From Perkinsus olseni (taxonomy: Eukaryota; Perkinsozoa; Perkinsida): a stretch of 58,671 nt of DNA. The translations under genes were made by a program, and so were the position numbers. Shown here piece after piece: positions 29,478-40,621 of this stretch (positions are counted from its first letter, which is position 1; each line of letters starts with the position of its first letter). The stretch lies in NCBI GenBank assembly GCA_013115125.1, contig JABANN010000164.1, positions 1 through 58,671 on the forward strand, read 5' to 3'. The notes beneath the pieces were generated by a model. That model was not told the origin of the DNA. It worked only from the letters and a program-made list of their open reading frames with translations, and did no database searches.

Positions 29478-31607
29478 TCACTGGACTCGCCAGTCCCATC
29501 TTTCATTCTCGGGTAGCTCTTCCAGAATCGCCATCACGGCGTCTTGTAACCTTTCGACAACCTCTTCCAGCTGCTCCCCCTCGTCAACGTGTACCTACGT
29601 GTCCCTCAGCAGGAGGTCGCCATCTGAGGTCGGCAACTCTCTACTTTTACATCTAGCAGCCTACCGCCGAGTTCTGTCGAGTGTTCTTCAGCCAAAGGAT
29701 GGAGTTCACTGAGGAGGTGCCGCAAGGCTTTCACCTAAACTTGAAGTTCTTTCGGTTTTGGCGTGGATTCTCCACAGCTTACGACCCGAGCTCCCGAGTG
29801 TTTGGTAATGAGCACTGACGAAGGGGAGGAGGTAAGGTAAGCCAACCATCCTTCGCTCAACTCTCTCTGGACTAACTGGGAGAGCAAATGATCATCATGA
29901 ATCCTGTGGAAGAGTTGAGGCCGTCAAGTCCACCGTGATGAGATCTGTGGCCTGGTCAAGGACCGTTGCATCCGTATCTTCGTATTGGGGGCTGTCGTAC
30001 CTTCCGATGACAGACAGTAGCCGAACAGAGGGAAAATGAAATGGTCTCCTAACCGGGGCTATCAGGAAGTGCCATAACGACAATACAATGGCTCTGTTCA
30101 GTTCTTGTACGGCTAACTCGAGGCAGCAGCGGGTTTGCGGTAGAGATAAGCTTACAGGGAGATTCGGAAGTACGAAGTCTCATGTACCAACTTCGGTGTC
30201 GAAATGTTCTCTTCAATTCAAAGAGGCGACCTTGTAGTAGATACGACAGCGAGACCGACCCCCTTAACATTGTAGCATTAGTTGTCGCCTTCGGCCGATT
30301 ACGCAACCCCACGGGGACCTCTTCTGTGGACGAGTCTTCACTGGAGTTCATGGACCTTCCCGTCAGCCAGGCGGCTTCACTGGAGCGCGATTGAGCATCG
30401 CCCTGCTGACAGCAGCACGCTTACCCCGGAGTATCTTCCTCCTCAGACCCTTCATCGGGTACTGGTGTAGAGGAGCACAGCTTGAGTAGAGAGAACTCCG
30501 CCTGTCGTAGTCTATCATGAGGGCCGGTATGAGAGTACGCGGCTGCACCTTGCGTTCACGAACGCGAGAGGCAGCATCAATCCCATCGAGCTCGTTATCG
30601 ATCTCGTTGAGAAGCTCCGAGAGTCTCTTCTCCTCTATCGCAACCTGAGAGCGGCGTCAAGAGATGAGCATGTGGGGACGCGGTGATTCATCCTTCTCTT
30701 GTGGGGAAGGAAGCCCAGCTCAGCCCGACCTTCGATAGCATTTCTTTTACACGACAGCCCGAAGCATCGACCGTCTCTTCGATACTCTCTCCGTCCGACG
30801 AGAGCTCCTCGTCCTCGTCCTGACCATCACATGCACCGTGTGTGTCACCAGTCACCCCTCACCCGAGCCAGTGAGCCTTCTGATTCCGAAGAGGAGCTGC
30901 CTCCCGACACGGCCGCTGATGGCAACTCCTCCTCGTTGAGCAAAGGGTCACTGTTCTTGGCCCGCTCAAACGCCTCGCACGATCTTTTATGAGTACACTG
31001 GTTCAACCCACAGACGTCGCCCCTTGCCTGTACGGAACTGATGTTGCCGCCTCATGAAAGGAGATGAGCAGCTTGTTGGTCTTGTCGGAATCCTTCCCAC
31101 AGATGACTGGCACCAACAAATCCGTTCGTCCTCACTCGAATGCTCACCACCCCGCAGAGGGTCGAGATCGATCCGTCGGCGCAAGGCGTGCTCTGTAGTG
31201 GAGTGCAGCAGCGTGATGAATTCCAGCTTAGCGTCTCTTGTGCTGAGTCCTCCAGGAACTTCCCTGACGATTTCGTCTCCTATAAAGGCAGGGGCGGAGG
31301 TATCCGCGGTGACGACTCGGCGCCGAATAGCTCACCAAAGCCTGTCACGACTGAGACCTCGGACACGATATCGTAGAGGAACTTTACCGGCGGTCGCGAT
31401 AGGAGCTTGCCCGTAAGCTTCGGCCTTGTGATTAGAGAACCAAGCTTACGCTGGTTTTCCGCTACTAATTGTGACAGTGCGATACCCTCTACATCATCTA
31501 CAAGGGGGTTGTCGTCAGGAAAGGGACCGGTCGTCGTCGATGCTCCCTTCTGCTCCGGTGCGTTATCCTCCTCGGAGACCTGCGCAAGTTCGTGACAGAG
31601 CTCGTGC
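29478..31607 (-). CDS. IFT54: IFT54-like (TRAF3IP1 / MIP-T3) intraflagellar transport protein
   Basis: IFT54 belongs to the IFT-B complex, which carries cargo into cilia, and binds tubulin and kinesin. The N-terminal calponin-homology-like domain is clear: ITRPKLTGKLLSRPPVKFLY then DIVSEVSVVTGF, matching the family's RPxLTxKLLxKPPFRFLHDI. Two short introns follow, and the next exons read STRDAKLEFITLL and VICGKDSDKTNKLLISF, matching DAKISFLQK and IVAGxEPxxTNELLQ. Downstream exons hold helical, charged segments (EEKRLSELLNEIDNELDGID about 30.65 kb; EDAV-like GEQLEEVVERLQDAVMAIL about 29.55 kb) fitting the C-terminal coiled coil. I chose the ATG at 31607. The middle exons (29.9-30.5 kb) are not resolved, so part of this span could be another gene. 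Confidence 0.65.
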
Positions 31608-31655
31608 TGCATGCCCGATATCATTGCCGCTAGTGATGACGCATCAAAATGAAAC

Positions 31656-31871
31656 TCAGGGCGTGTCAGATAGATCGAAGCGTCGCGCGTCTTCGTGCCT
31701 TCTGTAGAAAATGGCTCCAAAGGGAGGACTTCCATGGTCTATTTCGTCCGCCCATTTTGCATTCTCCTCGTGGGAGTCATATAACGCAGCTCTACCGATA
31801 GCACAAGTACAGCCACAATGGCACATCAGCAAGATAAACGCGGAGATGAAATTGAGGGGTTGGCGTGACAT
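31656..31871 (-). CDS. Short frame with signal-peptide-like start
   Basis: An ATG frame of 71 codons begins MSRQPLNFISAFILLMCHCG, a good signal peptide, and continues with acidic sequence. It lies just upstream of the IFT54-like gene and downstream of repeat-family copy B, on the same strand. It may be the first exon of a small secreted protein or a stray first exon of the repeat family. No acceptor partner was identified. Confidence 0.35.
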   Translation of the reverse strand: MSRQPLNFISAFILLMCHCGCTCAIGRAALYDSHEENAKWADEIDHGSPPFGAIFYRRHEDARRFDLSDTP

Positions 31872-32115
31872 GCCGAATCCAGAGGACGCCGCACTCTCCG
31901 TTTTTTAGTGGACTTCACGCTGAAGAGAGACGAAGCCTCGATAGCACTGAAGTGCAGTGAACACCCATACTCATTCTTCTCCCTTCAGTCTCCATCGATT
32001 AATTCGACTGCATGGGACGCATTGCTGAACGCTTAGTTTATGCTCCCTTACCTTCACTTTTCGTCTCGCTGGAAAACTCGTGTACGAATCGCACAGAGAA
32101 CGGAGTAACCGAACA

Positions 32116-33300
32116 TCAGGCTTCATCGCTTGCGACAGTCTTAAAGACCAATACCGACATCGCCACAGGACTGCCTTGTTGAATGGTCGGCGGAACTGTC
32201 TCGACTGTGGTGATCGAGTTCGCGAGGACGCCTGTAAGCTCGGAGAAAGGGCCCTCCAGCACGAGACCATCTCCAGAAGGGGCCCTTCTCAGCAAGCCGT
32301 GGGTGACAGTGTCGCTGAGAAAAAAGGTGATGAAGCGTTGAGCGGAGTGGTCAAAGACTCACTGCCACCACGTTCAGTCCTCGCATTTGAGCTCGGCAAC
32401 CCTGAGGGCCTTCGAATTCGTGTCGAGAAAGGAGGTCAGCGAGTCCGCCCACTTGAAATTCGGCAGACAGGGTCATACCGCTCCAAGCCATCTTCATAGT
32501 GCCCCATCTCTAGCACTCCAATTTCATAGGACTGAGCAGTGCGACTGATCAACGCCTTCACCATCTAGCGGCCCTAGACAGGCCGCAGTAGCAGCAGGAG
32601 CGCCGAGCCAGAGACTCACAGCAAGTCTCGTCACGGAATAGGTGGTATTAATGCTGGGAGTCTGTGAGTCAGGACTAAGCTGCTCGGTCCGAAGCCACAA
32701 GATCAAGCACCATGCTGGCTGCATGGCCTGAACTAAGGACCTATTGGTACCCCATCGACTTCCGGGAGAGGGAAGAATGCACCTAAGACGACGTGTGGCT
32801 CTCATAGACTTGACCTACTGCAGAGTAGTTATTATATTTCCTCAACCCACCTGCGCATCCACCAAAAGCACGGTATTCAGTGCGAGGTACGACGAGCAGA
32901 GATATCCGAATAAGGGAGCTTCATCTTCTAAGCAGCGAATTCGCGAATGTCCCTGACCATACTCCGACAGCTGTCCTCCGCCACGGATTCACTCACATAC
33001 CGGTAGAAGCCGGTCGAGGGGCGTTGTGACTCTCTCAGGGGCATGAAACACGTTGTAATAGATATCATCGACGCCCACCAACTGTATGGTGCCGTAATCA
33101 AAGTCGCTGAGGACAAGGAGAGGCTCTCCAACCAGAATCGGCAGCATACCTTACTGTATCCAATTGAATCTACCGCATTGCAGTTCAGTAGTTTTCACGC
33201 CATTCTTCCCTCGCTTCTCCACATAGAAGGTGAGGCTGCCCCGGGGATGGCTCACTCGGCATGCGCGGACTGCATTCACTCCCCGGGTAGCATCAATCTG
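32116..33300 (-). pseudogene. Repeat-domain family, copy B (broken)
   Basis: The exon order matches copy A. The first module (RACRVSHPRGSLTFYVEKRG, 33.3-33.15 kb) is almost identical to copy A at the DNA level over about 190 bp, so the duplication is recent. Against copy A, five bases are missing after LLP in the second exon (about 33.00 kb), shifting the frame, and a TGA replaces the Phe codon before the second TWW motif (about 32.38 kb). The last exon still reads VLEGPFSELTGVLANSI and ends at 32116. A long open frame runs further upstream to 33759. Either it is a pseudogene or its splicing differs from copy A. Confidence 0.6.
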
Positions 33301-33654
33301 TGCTGCCACATAGGTAAGCAAGGACTGACGCCCCACCTTGAGCGTAGAGGCGGGTTTAACGCGAGCCTGGCGCGAGACACCTCGCTTCTCCTCGAGGCCA
33401 AACCCCCACTCCTCTGTTGAATGAGGACTCTCTCCTATCGTACTCTTCTCAAGCCTAGTAGACTGGAAAGTTCCATCACGTGGCGAAGAGGCAGTGGCCT
33501 CAGAGAAACGAGGAACTGGAGGAGAGTGCTGAATCCAATGGTGACGCATCCAATAGACATCGGTAACAGGAGGAGAAAGCCTCAGGTGGGGATGTTGCAC
33601 TCTCCTTGCAGGAGTTTGTTTCCTCGCATTCTGTTTGCGCAAGGGAGCTTCACC

Positions 33655-34240
33655 CCCGTTATGTAAAACGCTAGTGTTTAACGCATAACGCATAACACAA
33701 CGCGTTATGGCCTGAAATATCACATATAACGCGTGAAACCCGAAATGTGTTATCCACACTCGATGTAAAACGCGTGATCATCACCCCTCCACTGGTGTTA
33801 TGCCCATGACTTTCAATTTTCTCCCAGCAAAAACTCGCCATTGCGACGACAGACACTCTCCCTGACCATCAACTCAACACCATGGGTGTTCAAATACTTT
33901 ATCTACGCATACGATGATTATTATATACCCAAGCCTATACCGGTTTGCTGGGCATAAAGGAAGTCAAGGTTTACAACAATACGACAGGCACAGACCCCCC
34001 TAGTCTACGAACATGAGACCGACAGGGATAACGTTATATCGCATTAAAATCGCCACATTTTTACACGTGTAGTGAGAAACGCGTACTACGTGTTATAACG
34101 CGTTCTGACTTGAGTGCTAAACGCGTTATTGCATTTAACACCAGCGTTGTCACGCGAAGTGATATGACTACATAACATATCGCGTTTTTCGTGTGTAACA
34201 CTTCGCTTAAAACTGTTTCACGTGTTGAACAGGTGAACCT
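33655..34240. repeat. Inverted-repeat (foldback-like) element rich in AACGCG motifs
   Basis: The block holds many related motifs of the type AACGCGTTAT and GTGTTATA in both orientations. Its left part (ACGCTAGTGTTTAACGCATA, about 33670) matches the reverse complement of its right part (ACGCTGGTGTTAAATGCAAT, about 34145) with few changes. A less repetitive core of about 280 bp lies between. There is no open frame for a transposase. It looks like a foldback or MITE-type DNA element, but its ends and target duplication are not defined. Confidence 0.5.
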
Positions 34241-34747
34241 CCACTGCAGGACTCGAGCTCACTTGAGAATCAACTTCCACGGTGAGTGCGTACCATACCG
34301 GTTGCTGTGTAGCTTTCACCAACTTAATGCAACAGCAGCATAGAAGATGGCGTTCGAACGAATACCGAAAATCGTGCCGTAGAGAGCGACGTTGTTCGCG
34401 CATTGGGGACGCACTCACAAGAGCCCCGCAACGATGGGGCTGCTGGAGTACAAGAGCCTGCTCTTCAGATTACTGGGCGAGTGTACTATATTGACAAAGA
34501 AGCCTCGTCGGCCTCAGAAACTTCAAGCAGGAGAAGTCTGAACGCAACAGCAGCTCGGAACAACTACACCAAGGCACATCGACACAACAATAAGACCATG
34601 TGTTGGCATGGGAGGGCGTACCGAGACCATGCTGCGTTAGCTCAGATCATGCCGTGCTGCTAGAGGAACCTACGAGCAGGTCAACGCGGAGTCAGCGAAA
34701 GAAATCTTTGAAGCCTGGCCGAGAGTGAGAGCATGATTACTCGTTCT
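34241..34747. other. Interval right of the inverted-repeat element
   Basis: No gene recognised. Minus-strand sequence near 34250-34310 (GAGCTCGAGTCCTGC) weakly recalls a tRNA T-arm, but lacks a clean stem. Plus-strand frames at 34282-34663 show nothing recognisable. Confidence 0.4.
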
Positions 34748-36464
34748 CTAGTACACCTCTCCTTCCACCGTCCAATGATTGATGAGACCGGCTACGATCT
34801 CCTGCACACGAGCAGGCAGAGGCCGTGGAATTGGCAAGCTCATGTTGTGTCCGCTCACCTCGACGTTGGGATCTCGGGAAAACTTTCTGTATGTATCGCA
34901 TAAGCCGTCGATAATCGACTCGTAGCCCATCGCAACCGACAGACGCTGAAGGTTCACCGTGGCATCACCGCAGAACTGTCTCGTCATGATTGGAACCGTC
35001 TCTAGCGTAGACGAGGCGATAACATTTGAGATTCTGGAGAGGGGGTCCTCCAGGATGAGGCGAATGCCAGTAAGGGTCTCTCTTATCAAGTCACGGTTGA
35101 CGGGGTCGCTGAAAAGTGACCCACTTTAAGTGGGTCTTAGAGGGCCGCCGTGATGATAAACGACTTACTGCCACCACTTCTCGGCACCGCACTTCAGTTC
35201 GACAGTTTCCAAATTTTTCGTTTCCGTGTTGTAAGCGAATGTCAGAGACTTTCCTCCTTTCGTCGCTCGGCAAACGGGGATGACTCGCTCCATTCCCATC
35301 CGGGTGTAGGCCATCTCCACCATCTTGATATCCACACCCTGACAAGTTCATACAGTCAAGGCCTCAGTCATTCACCGGGGCTGGGCTGCTGCCTTCTTCA
35401 ATTCACTATGAAAGGTTGTCGGCAGACGATTGTGGAAGGTCTGCCATTGCCTATTGCGAAAGTGCCGAGATACTGTCTTACGTCCATAGCCGCTACGGGA
35501 AGAGGGACATCTCTGCTGGAGACCACTCCGCGCCTTAGAATGAAGCTGCGCCGTCCGTAGCCGTGTGAGCCAGGGCCGCCGCAGGATCTTGGAATCCACG
35601 ACTGGCGGTCGAGCTTCCACAAGCAGGAGTGATGAACCTTACACAAATCATATTGTATGAGGGTTTGGGGGTCGTAGAAGAGAGAATGATATTTCCTAAA
35701 TCACCTGCGGGTCTAGTAGTAGTTGGTCAGTGAGCAGATAGTAGGAGGAGCAAAGGTGGTCGAATAATGGCGTGTTCCGCTGTTGTGAAGCTAGTGCTCG
35801 CATGTCAGAGACCATCTTCCGACAGGAATCTTCGGTCACGGAGCCACCCTTGAATCGATCAGGCAGGATCTCAGCCAGAGGGCTCTGGATATTTCCCTTG
35901 TCGTGAACCACATCGTAGTAGATGCCATCGATGGCCATCATCCGTATGCCACCGTCGAACATATCACTGATAGGGGACGACGAGGGCCAGGAGCAATCAT
36001 AATAGATGCCTTACTGTAGCCAGTTGTAGTTGTCGCATTGGAATTCTGTAGTGCTGACCTCCTTCGTCCACTTATCCACAGAGAATTTGATGCTGCTGCT
36101 GCTGCTGCCCCCATAAGTTGCTTGACAGACGCTTATGTTACGCACTCCTCGGGTATCACCAGTCTGTGCAACTTTTACGACCGATATATCGATATCCTGA
36201 ACACGTTGATACGAAGGAGAGTCCGATTAGCACCGCAAGGAGCCATCTGGATCGTGAGAGCAGCGTTACACATTTCATCCACCGACTGCCGTAGATTTTC
36301 AGCCACCAGCTCACCCTCTCTTCGCCCGCAGTCAGGGGAGTATAACGACTCATGCGACTTCTTGGTCGAGATGGCGCGGCCGAATTTGAGAGCCTGCCTA
36401 GCGCGGACCCAGCCGTCGAATGTATCAGGGAGTCGAGCAGCAAAACACGGGAAATGGTCCTCAT
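34748..36464 (-). CDS. Repeat-domain family protein, copy C (probably secreted)
   Basis: This has the same plan as copy A but is clearly diverged. Module 1: KVAQTGDTRGVRNISVCQAT to EFQCDNYNWL (about 36.16-36.02 kb), then DSCRKMVSDMRAL (35.83 kb). Then a linker exon VHHSCLWKLDRQSW, and module 2 with SLTFAYNT, ELKCGAEKWW and TRQFCGDATVNLQRL, ending VEGEVY at 34748. The introns after NW and WW fall in the same phase as in copy A. Near 36.3 kb a frame starts MKCVTLLSRSRWLLAVLIGL, a classical signal peptide, but it needs a frame change to reach module 1, so the 5' end is unsettled. An upstream frame (NLRQSVDEMCNAA) may be a third, partial module. Confidence 0.6.
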
Positions 36465-36513
36465 AGTGTAGCAACCTTACACAACCTGGGGGTAGACGCG
36501 AGTTAACCCCCAA

Positions 36514-37257
36514 AAGCAGACAGACGTCTACGCCATCGACGTTGCGCCTCGATGGAGGGGAGATCGAAGACTCCTACGCCATCGAGGCAGTCACTCTCAC
36601 CCGAGGAAACGGTGTCGTAGCATCAGCGTGGTGGAAAGCAGCGAGCACTCGATCAGCCGCCGAAGAGCTCGCCGCGCTGGAGCGATGGAGTTCGAGCGGT
36701 TCGATCGGATCGACGAGTCAGCGGGTGGTTCCATGACTCGCTCCTCGTCCTTGCTACTCTCACACGTCGCCTGGCCTGGCGTCGAGATTGAGAGGTACCT
36801 CCACCCTGGACGTCAAACTATCAAAATAGGGCCGGGATGTGTCGGCGTCTGTCCTGGAGGCTCCAGGGCTCCAGCTGTAGCACGCATAGCATAGGCATAA
36901 CCCCGTCCCTACTTTGAAAGCATGAGCTCCGATCATCTTCCAGTTCGATGGAACGTGAAGAGTCTCACGAAGAGGTCTTTAGGACTTCGTCGATGTACTC
37001 GTGGTGACCACAATAGCTTCGAACTGAGACGACTCGTCTCAGACGGGCATGTCACCTAGCGGATACTTATGGTATGCTTACCATAGGTGATCATAACATG
37101 ATCACAATTTCAAAGGTCGTTTGCTCAGATGAGGACGTTCTCGCTGAAACCTGTAGACTCGAGTAAACTCAATCGTTGAACAGCAGGAGCCACGCCTTCA
37201 TCTTTGCACCCATAAACGGCGAGGCAAGGCCTCTCAACAGGGGGAGTCGTTAGATCT
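36514..37257. promoter_or_regulatory. Upstream region of repeat-family copy C
   Basis: No convincing gene is present. This lies 5' of copy C and 3' of the BuGZ-like gene, both on the minus strand. Its main feature is the cluster of palindromes at 37024-37105, listed separately. A plus frame at 36542-36736 has no recognised content. Confidence 0.4.
37024..37105. repeat. Cluster of three to four perfect inverted repeats
   Basis: CTGAGACGA/TCGTCTCAG (9-base arms, 1-base spacer, 37024-37042), TATGGTA/TACCATA (37068-37085) nested inside TCACCTA/TAGGTGA (37052-37090), and GTGATCAT/ATGATCAC (8-base arms, 3-base spacer, 37087-37105). The last two overlap, so only one can form at a time. They may be protein-binding palindromes or hairpins in the copy C upstream region. 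Confidence 0.8.
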
Positions 37258-39231
37258 TTACTGCTTGATCAGTCGAGCGTCGACGCCTACAGTCTTCATG
37301 CCAGCCGCAGGAAATCGTCGACTATGAGGAAATGAAGCCCCCAGTCTGCTCTGGAAAGATTCATATACCTGACTCTCCTCAGCAGACCCGAGTGCCGACC
37401 TGGCAATTGGGTTCCCAAGCCACAGCGAGTCGTTTCGCGTACATTTTTGATGGCGCATTTGCCTTTACCCCAGAGCCATCATCGTCGTTACTAGGACCAT
37501 GCCAATTAAAAGTTTTACAACAAAAGTGTCATGGAAGGTGGGAAACTGACCATTCCCACAACGAAGGACGTTCTCAAATATCCGCTCATATCCACTGTAC
37601 CTCAACTACCCCGTTGCACTCAGCATTGCGAGGGCACGCATCTCCTCCTGAGACAATGGACGACTGCGATGCTCGATAGCCTGTCCCGTCCACAGCCTTA
37701 CGAAGCAAACCTGATCTCCTTTCTGCAAGTCGTCTTGATAGGAGGTGAGGGTGATTCCAGCCAGGTGCCCCGAACCGTGGACTAGCCGTAACCCCTGGCC
37801 AGCCGACGGAGTCCCATCAGATGTCTGAAAAACAATGGAAAGGGTCGACTAACCACAACACTCCTCACACAGGAGCTACGACTACCGTATAGTTCCTTCG
37901 AGGACTCCTGCTCCGACTTCGCGATCGGCCAGAGAACTGAGGAAAATAGAATAGGGAGAGCCTTGAGACCTTTCATGGTACCGCTCCTTGCAGCCGAGCT
38001 GCTGCTGTCGCTGCCGCCGCCGCCGCTGCTGCCGCTGCCTGAGGTACTTCACTTCATCGCCACCGAACCGAGGTCGTCGACTCACCGCGCTGCTCGCTTG
38101 GTTGCCGAACTGTTTAGAAGGGTCATCCTGGTTGGGAGGGGATGACGATGGCGGCGGCATGCCCAGAGGAGCAGGGAAACTCATAGGTGCTGCCGCTGCA
38201 ACCACGCCAGGTGCCGCTGTACTGGCGGGTTGGGAAGGGAACCCTGGGAAGGGTGGCGGGGTCGGTACGCCCATGGGCGGCTGCGGCAAGCCAGCGGGTT
38301 GCTGCTGTGATGTCACTGGCTGGTTAGTCGATGAGCACGTCGGCTGTCCTCCATGTGCCATGAAGAATGGCGGCATCGGTGGAGTTGGCGGCGCCCCCAG
38401 ACCAGGCATACCACCAGGGGGAGGCGTTTGCCCTCGAGGGCCAGCACCTGCACAGCCGAGGGCGTTCAGCCGAATAGAGAAGGTCGAGGAAGTCACCTGG
38501 CATTGGTGGTGGGGTGCCCATCAGGAGTTGAGTCGGCGGGGGCGGATGCATGAACATACCAGGCATGAAGGGCAGTCCACCAGCTGGGCGTGGTGGCGGT
38601 GGCGGCCTGGGACGACGACAGCGGAGCGATGCACAGTTTAAGTGGTCGCGTGTCGGCCTCTCCTCACAAGGCATCGTGCTTTTGCTCCATATGCTTTCTC
38701 ATATAGAAGTTCTCCATATCAGAGCCCTTCGCCTTGTCCAGTATCATCCCCATTGGGACGTTCTGATGCGATAATTCCGACCACTGCTGCTGATGTGGCC
38801 ACTATGCTTACTTCCATGCCTCGAATTTGCAAGTCCGGATTCTCCCTCCCCTTGATCGCACCGGGTACCCTGAGGAGAGCGGTGATACTACAAACCATGA
38901 CTGAGCCTTCACCCACTTATTCAGCGTTTCTCGATGCACTTGGAGCATATGGGCCACCAGACCGCTGGCTGAAAGAGGATAAGCACAAAATACTGATATA
39001 CGGCCAATCCTTCTCGCCAATCCTACCAGTATCGAGCTTCCGCTGGCAAGTCGAGCACTTGAAATGCTTTATCTTCTGGTGCTGGATAAGGACCTTGGGG
39101 ATAAACGTTCGGGGTAGCGGGGCAAGATTTCTTCCAACTACCTTCTCGTCATCGAAGTCCCTCTCACAATAGTAACAGAACGGGCGGAATATCTTGGACC
39201 CGCCTTCCGAGTGCTTGTTCTTGCGTCCCAT
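37258..39231 (-). CDS. ZNF207: ZNF207/BuGZ-like zinc-finger protein with a long extra C-terminus
   Basis: BuGZ binds microtubules and Bub3 and assists spindle assembly and splicing. From the ATG at 39231, MGRKNKHSEGG leads to the twin C2H2 finger: FCYYCERDFDDEK, then VLIQHQKIKHFKC, STCQRKL and GLVAHMLQVHRETLNK, then VPGAIKGRENPDLQIRGME, all as in ZNF207 and split by short introns. NVPMGMILDKAKG follows, then Pro-rich sequence (PPPPPRPAGGLPFMPGM onward), an Ala run, an Arg/Ser exon (SGRSRSRSRSPRRNY) and an unrecognised tail (HGSGHLAGITLTSYQDD, GDQVCFVRLWTGQAIEHR) ending VDARLIKQ at 37258. Exons after 38.1 kb join in phase 0 by good splice sites; an alternative reading stops at 37882. The fingers are secure, the tail less so. 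Confidence 0.85.
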
Positions 39232-39357
39232 CACAGCAGGCTTGCTTGGAGATGGCGACGGACGCCAAAAGACCAATAAGACGCAAACGCTACTTGAACC
39301 CCCGGCTGCCATTCCCGCACAGGTTCTATCCCAACGAAAGGCACATAGAAGTATATT

Positions 39358-40375
39358 TCAACGAGATCGAAGTCTGTACAACAGCAGGCACAGGAGCGAT
39401 GCATTTGCAATGAGAGAAACTCCGAGAGCACACTTCGAGCTGCGATCCCTCGACCAGCTGTTTGGGATAGGGTCACCCGTATAACCTGTAAGTACTGCAG
39501 CTGCTATGTCACGAGGCTCAGCCATCGCCCCCAGGCCGGTGTCACCGCATACAAGGGTTTTAGATATGGGCATTATTAGACGGAACCCCATTGTCGACAC
39601 ACAGACCTGATATGAGTTACGAAAGGAGTGGTATGACTTTCACAGCATGCACGAACGAGTGTTCGACAAAATGTCCCAATATTCGCAGTATTTGATTGAC
39701 ACCGAGACAGCGGCGGCGCCACTCTACTACCTTGAGGTGCTCTCTCGTGAAGGGATTGTCCCACATCATAGTGTTCATGGCTGGACACAGGTACACCGGA
39801 CACTTCCGCAACCCTTCCGAGCTCAAATCAAGGCACCTACTCGGCCGCGCTGTGACTCGAATCCTCTCATTCCGTACCAAATTACCGCACAACGCTGGTC
39901 AGAAGGTTGTCCGCGATACCGTTGGCGATCTTGGCGAGGGTATTAGCAGACAAAGGGGCGATCAACGCCACGTCAGCCCAGCGGCGTAGCTCAATATGCG
40001 TTACTGGATCCCCCCGACCTGACGTCGACGATCGCCGACAACCGCCAAGTACCTCCCCTTCTACCCTGCCAAGCGTCCCACTCCTTGGCATCAGTATAGA
40101 CCTCCGCATCAGATGTCTTGCTGTCCAAATACATAAAGTGGAGGGCTCGATCGGAGGCCACTACTTTGATATTGACCTGGCGAGAAGGGCCAATCCTAGC
40201 AAGACTCCCGTATCATCCCGACTTGCAAATTCACCGCAGCTCCTTGCTCGGTCAGTTCCTGGATGAGAGACACCCATTTAATAGTAGCCACCGACCCTGT
40301 CAGACACAGGAGGACATTCAGCGGCTTCAAGGGACCGCTGCCGGGACGCTCACGATCGGGTGAGAGGTCGGACAT
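39358..40375 (-). CDS. PPCDC: Phosphopantothenoylcysteine decarboxylase
   Basis: PPCDC is the FMN enzyme that decarboxylates phosphopantothenoylcysteine to phosphopantetheine in CoA synthesis. From the ATG at 40375: [20 protein letters not shown] (flavin-binding strand and loop), [20 protein letters not shown], then [20 protein letters not shown] and [17 protein letters not shown] with the catalytic His of HIELRRWAD, then [19 protein letters not shown] (the PAMNxxM clamp) and [20 protein letters not shown]. Every block aligns in order with animal PPCDC. Introns are short. The last intron or stop is uncertain: the frame after AAAVLTG runs on to 39358. Confidence 0.9.
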
Positions 40376-40621
40376 GTATAAAGCATAGTATAGCTGTGCG
40401 TGAAGGAGAGTACCACGCCCTCGACCCCAAGCATTGGAGAGGATAGAACACAAGACCAGCAGTGTAGGTAGTGGAAAGTATGGTCATGATAAACTAGTAG
40501 GCGATTGGTCAGCAGTCTGTCAAGGACGCCAAAATCTGCATTTTCATGACGGCCCTTCATTCGCTGCTGCATAGTACCTAACGAGGCAAACGGCCGATCT
40601 GAGCGAGCCACGGCTTTGCTC

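Noticed and set aside
34020-34060. GGGATAACGTTAT resembling an rRNA or homing-endonuclease site
   Set aside because: The match is too short and the flanks show no rRNA similarity.
37988-38641. 217-codon plus-strand Gly/Arg-rich frame
   Set aside because: It is antisense to the Pro-rich exons of the BuGZ-like gene.
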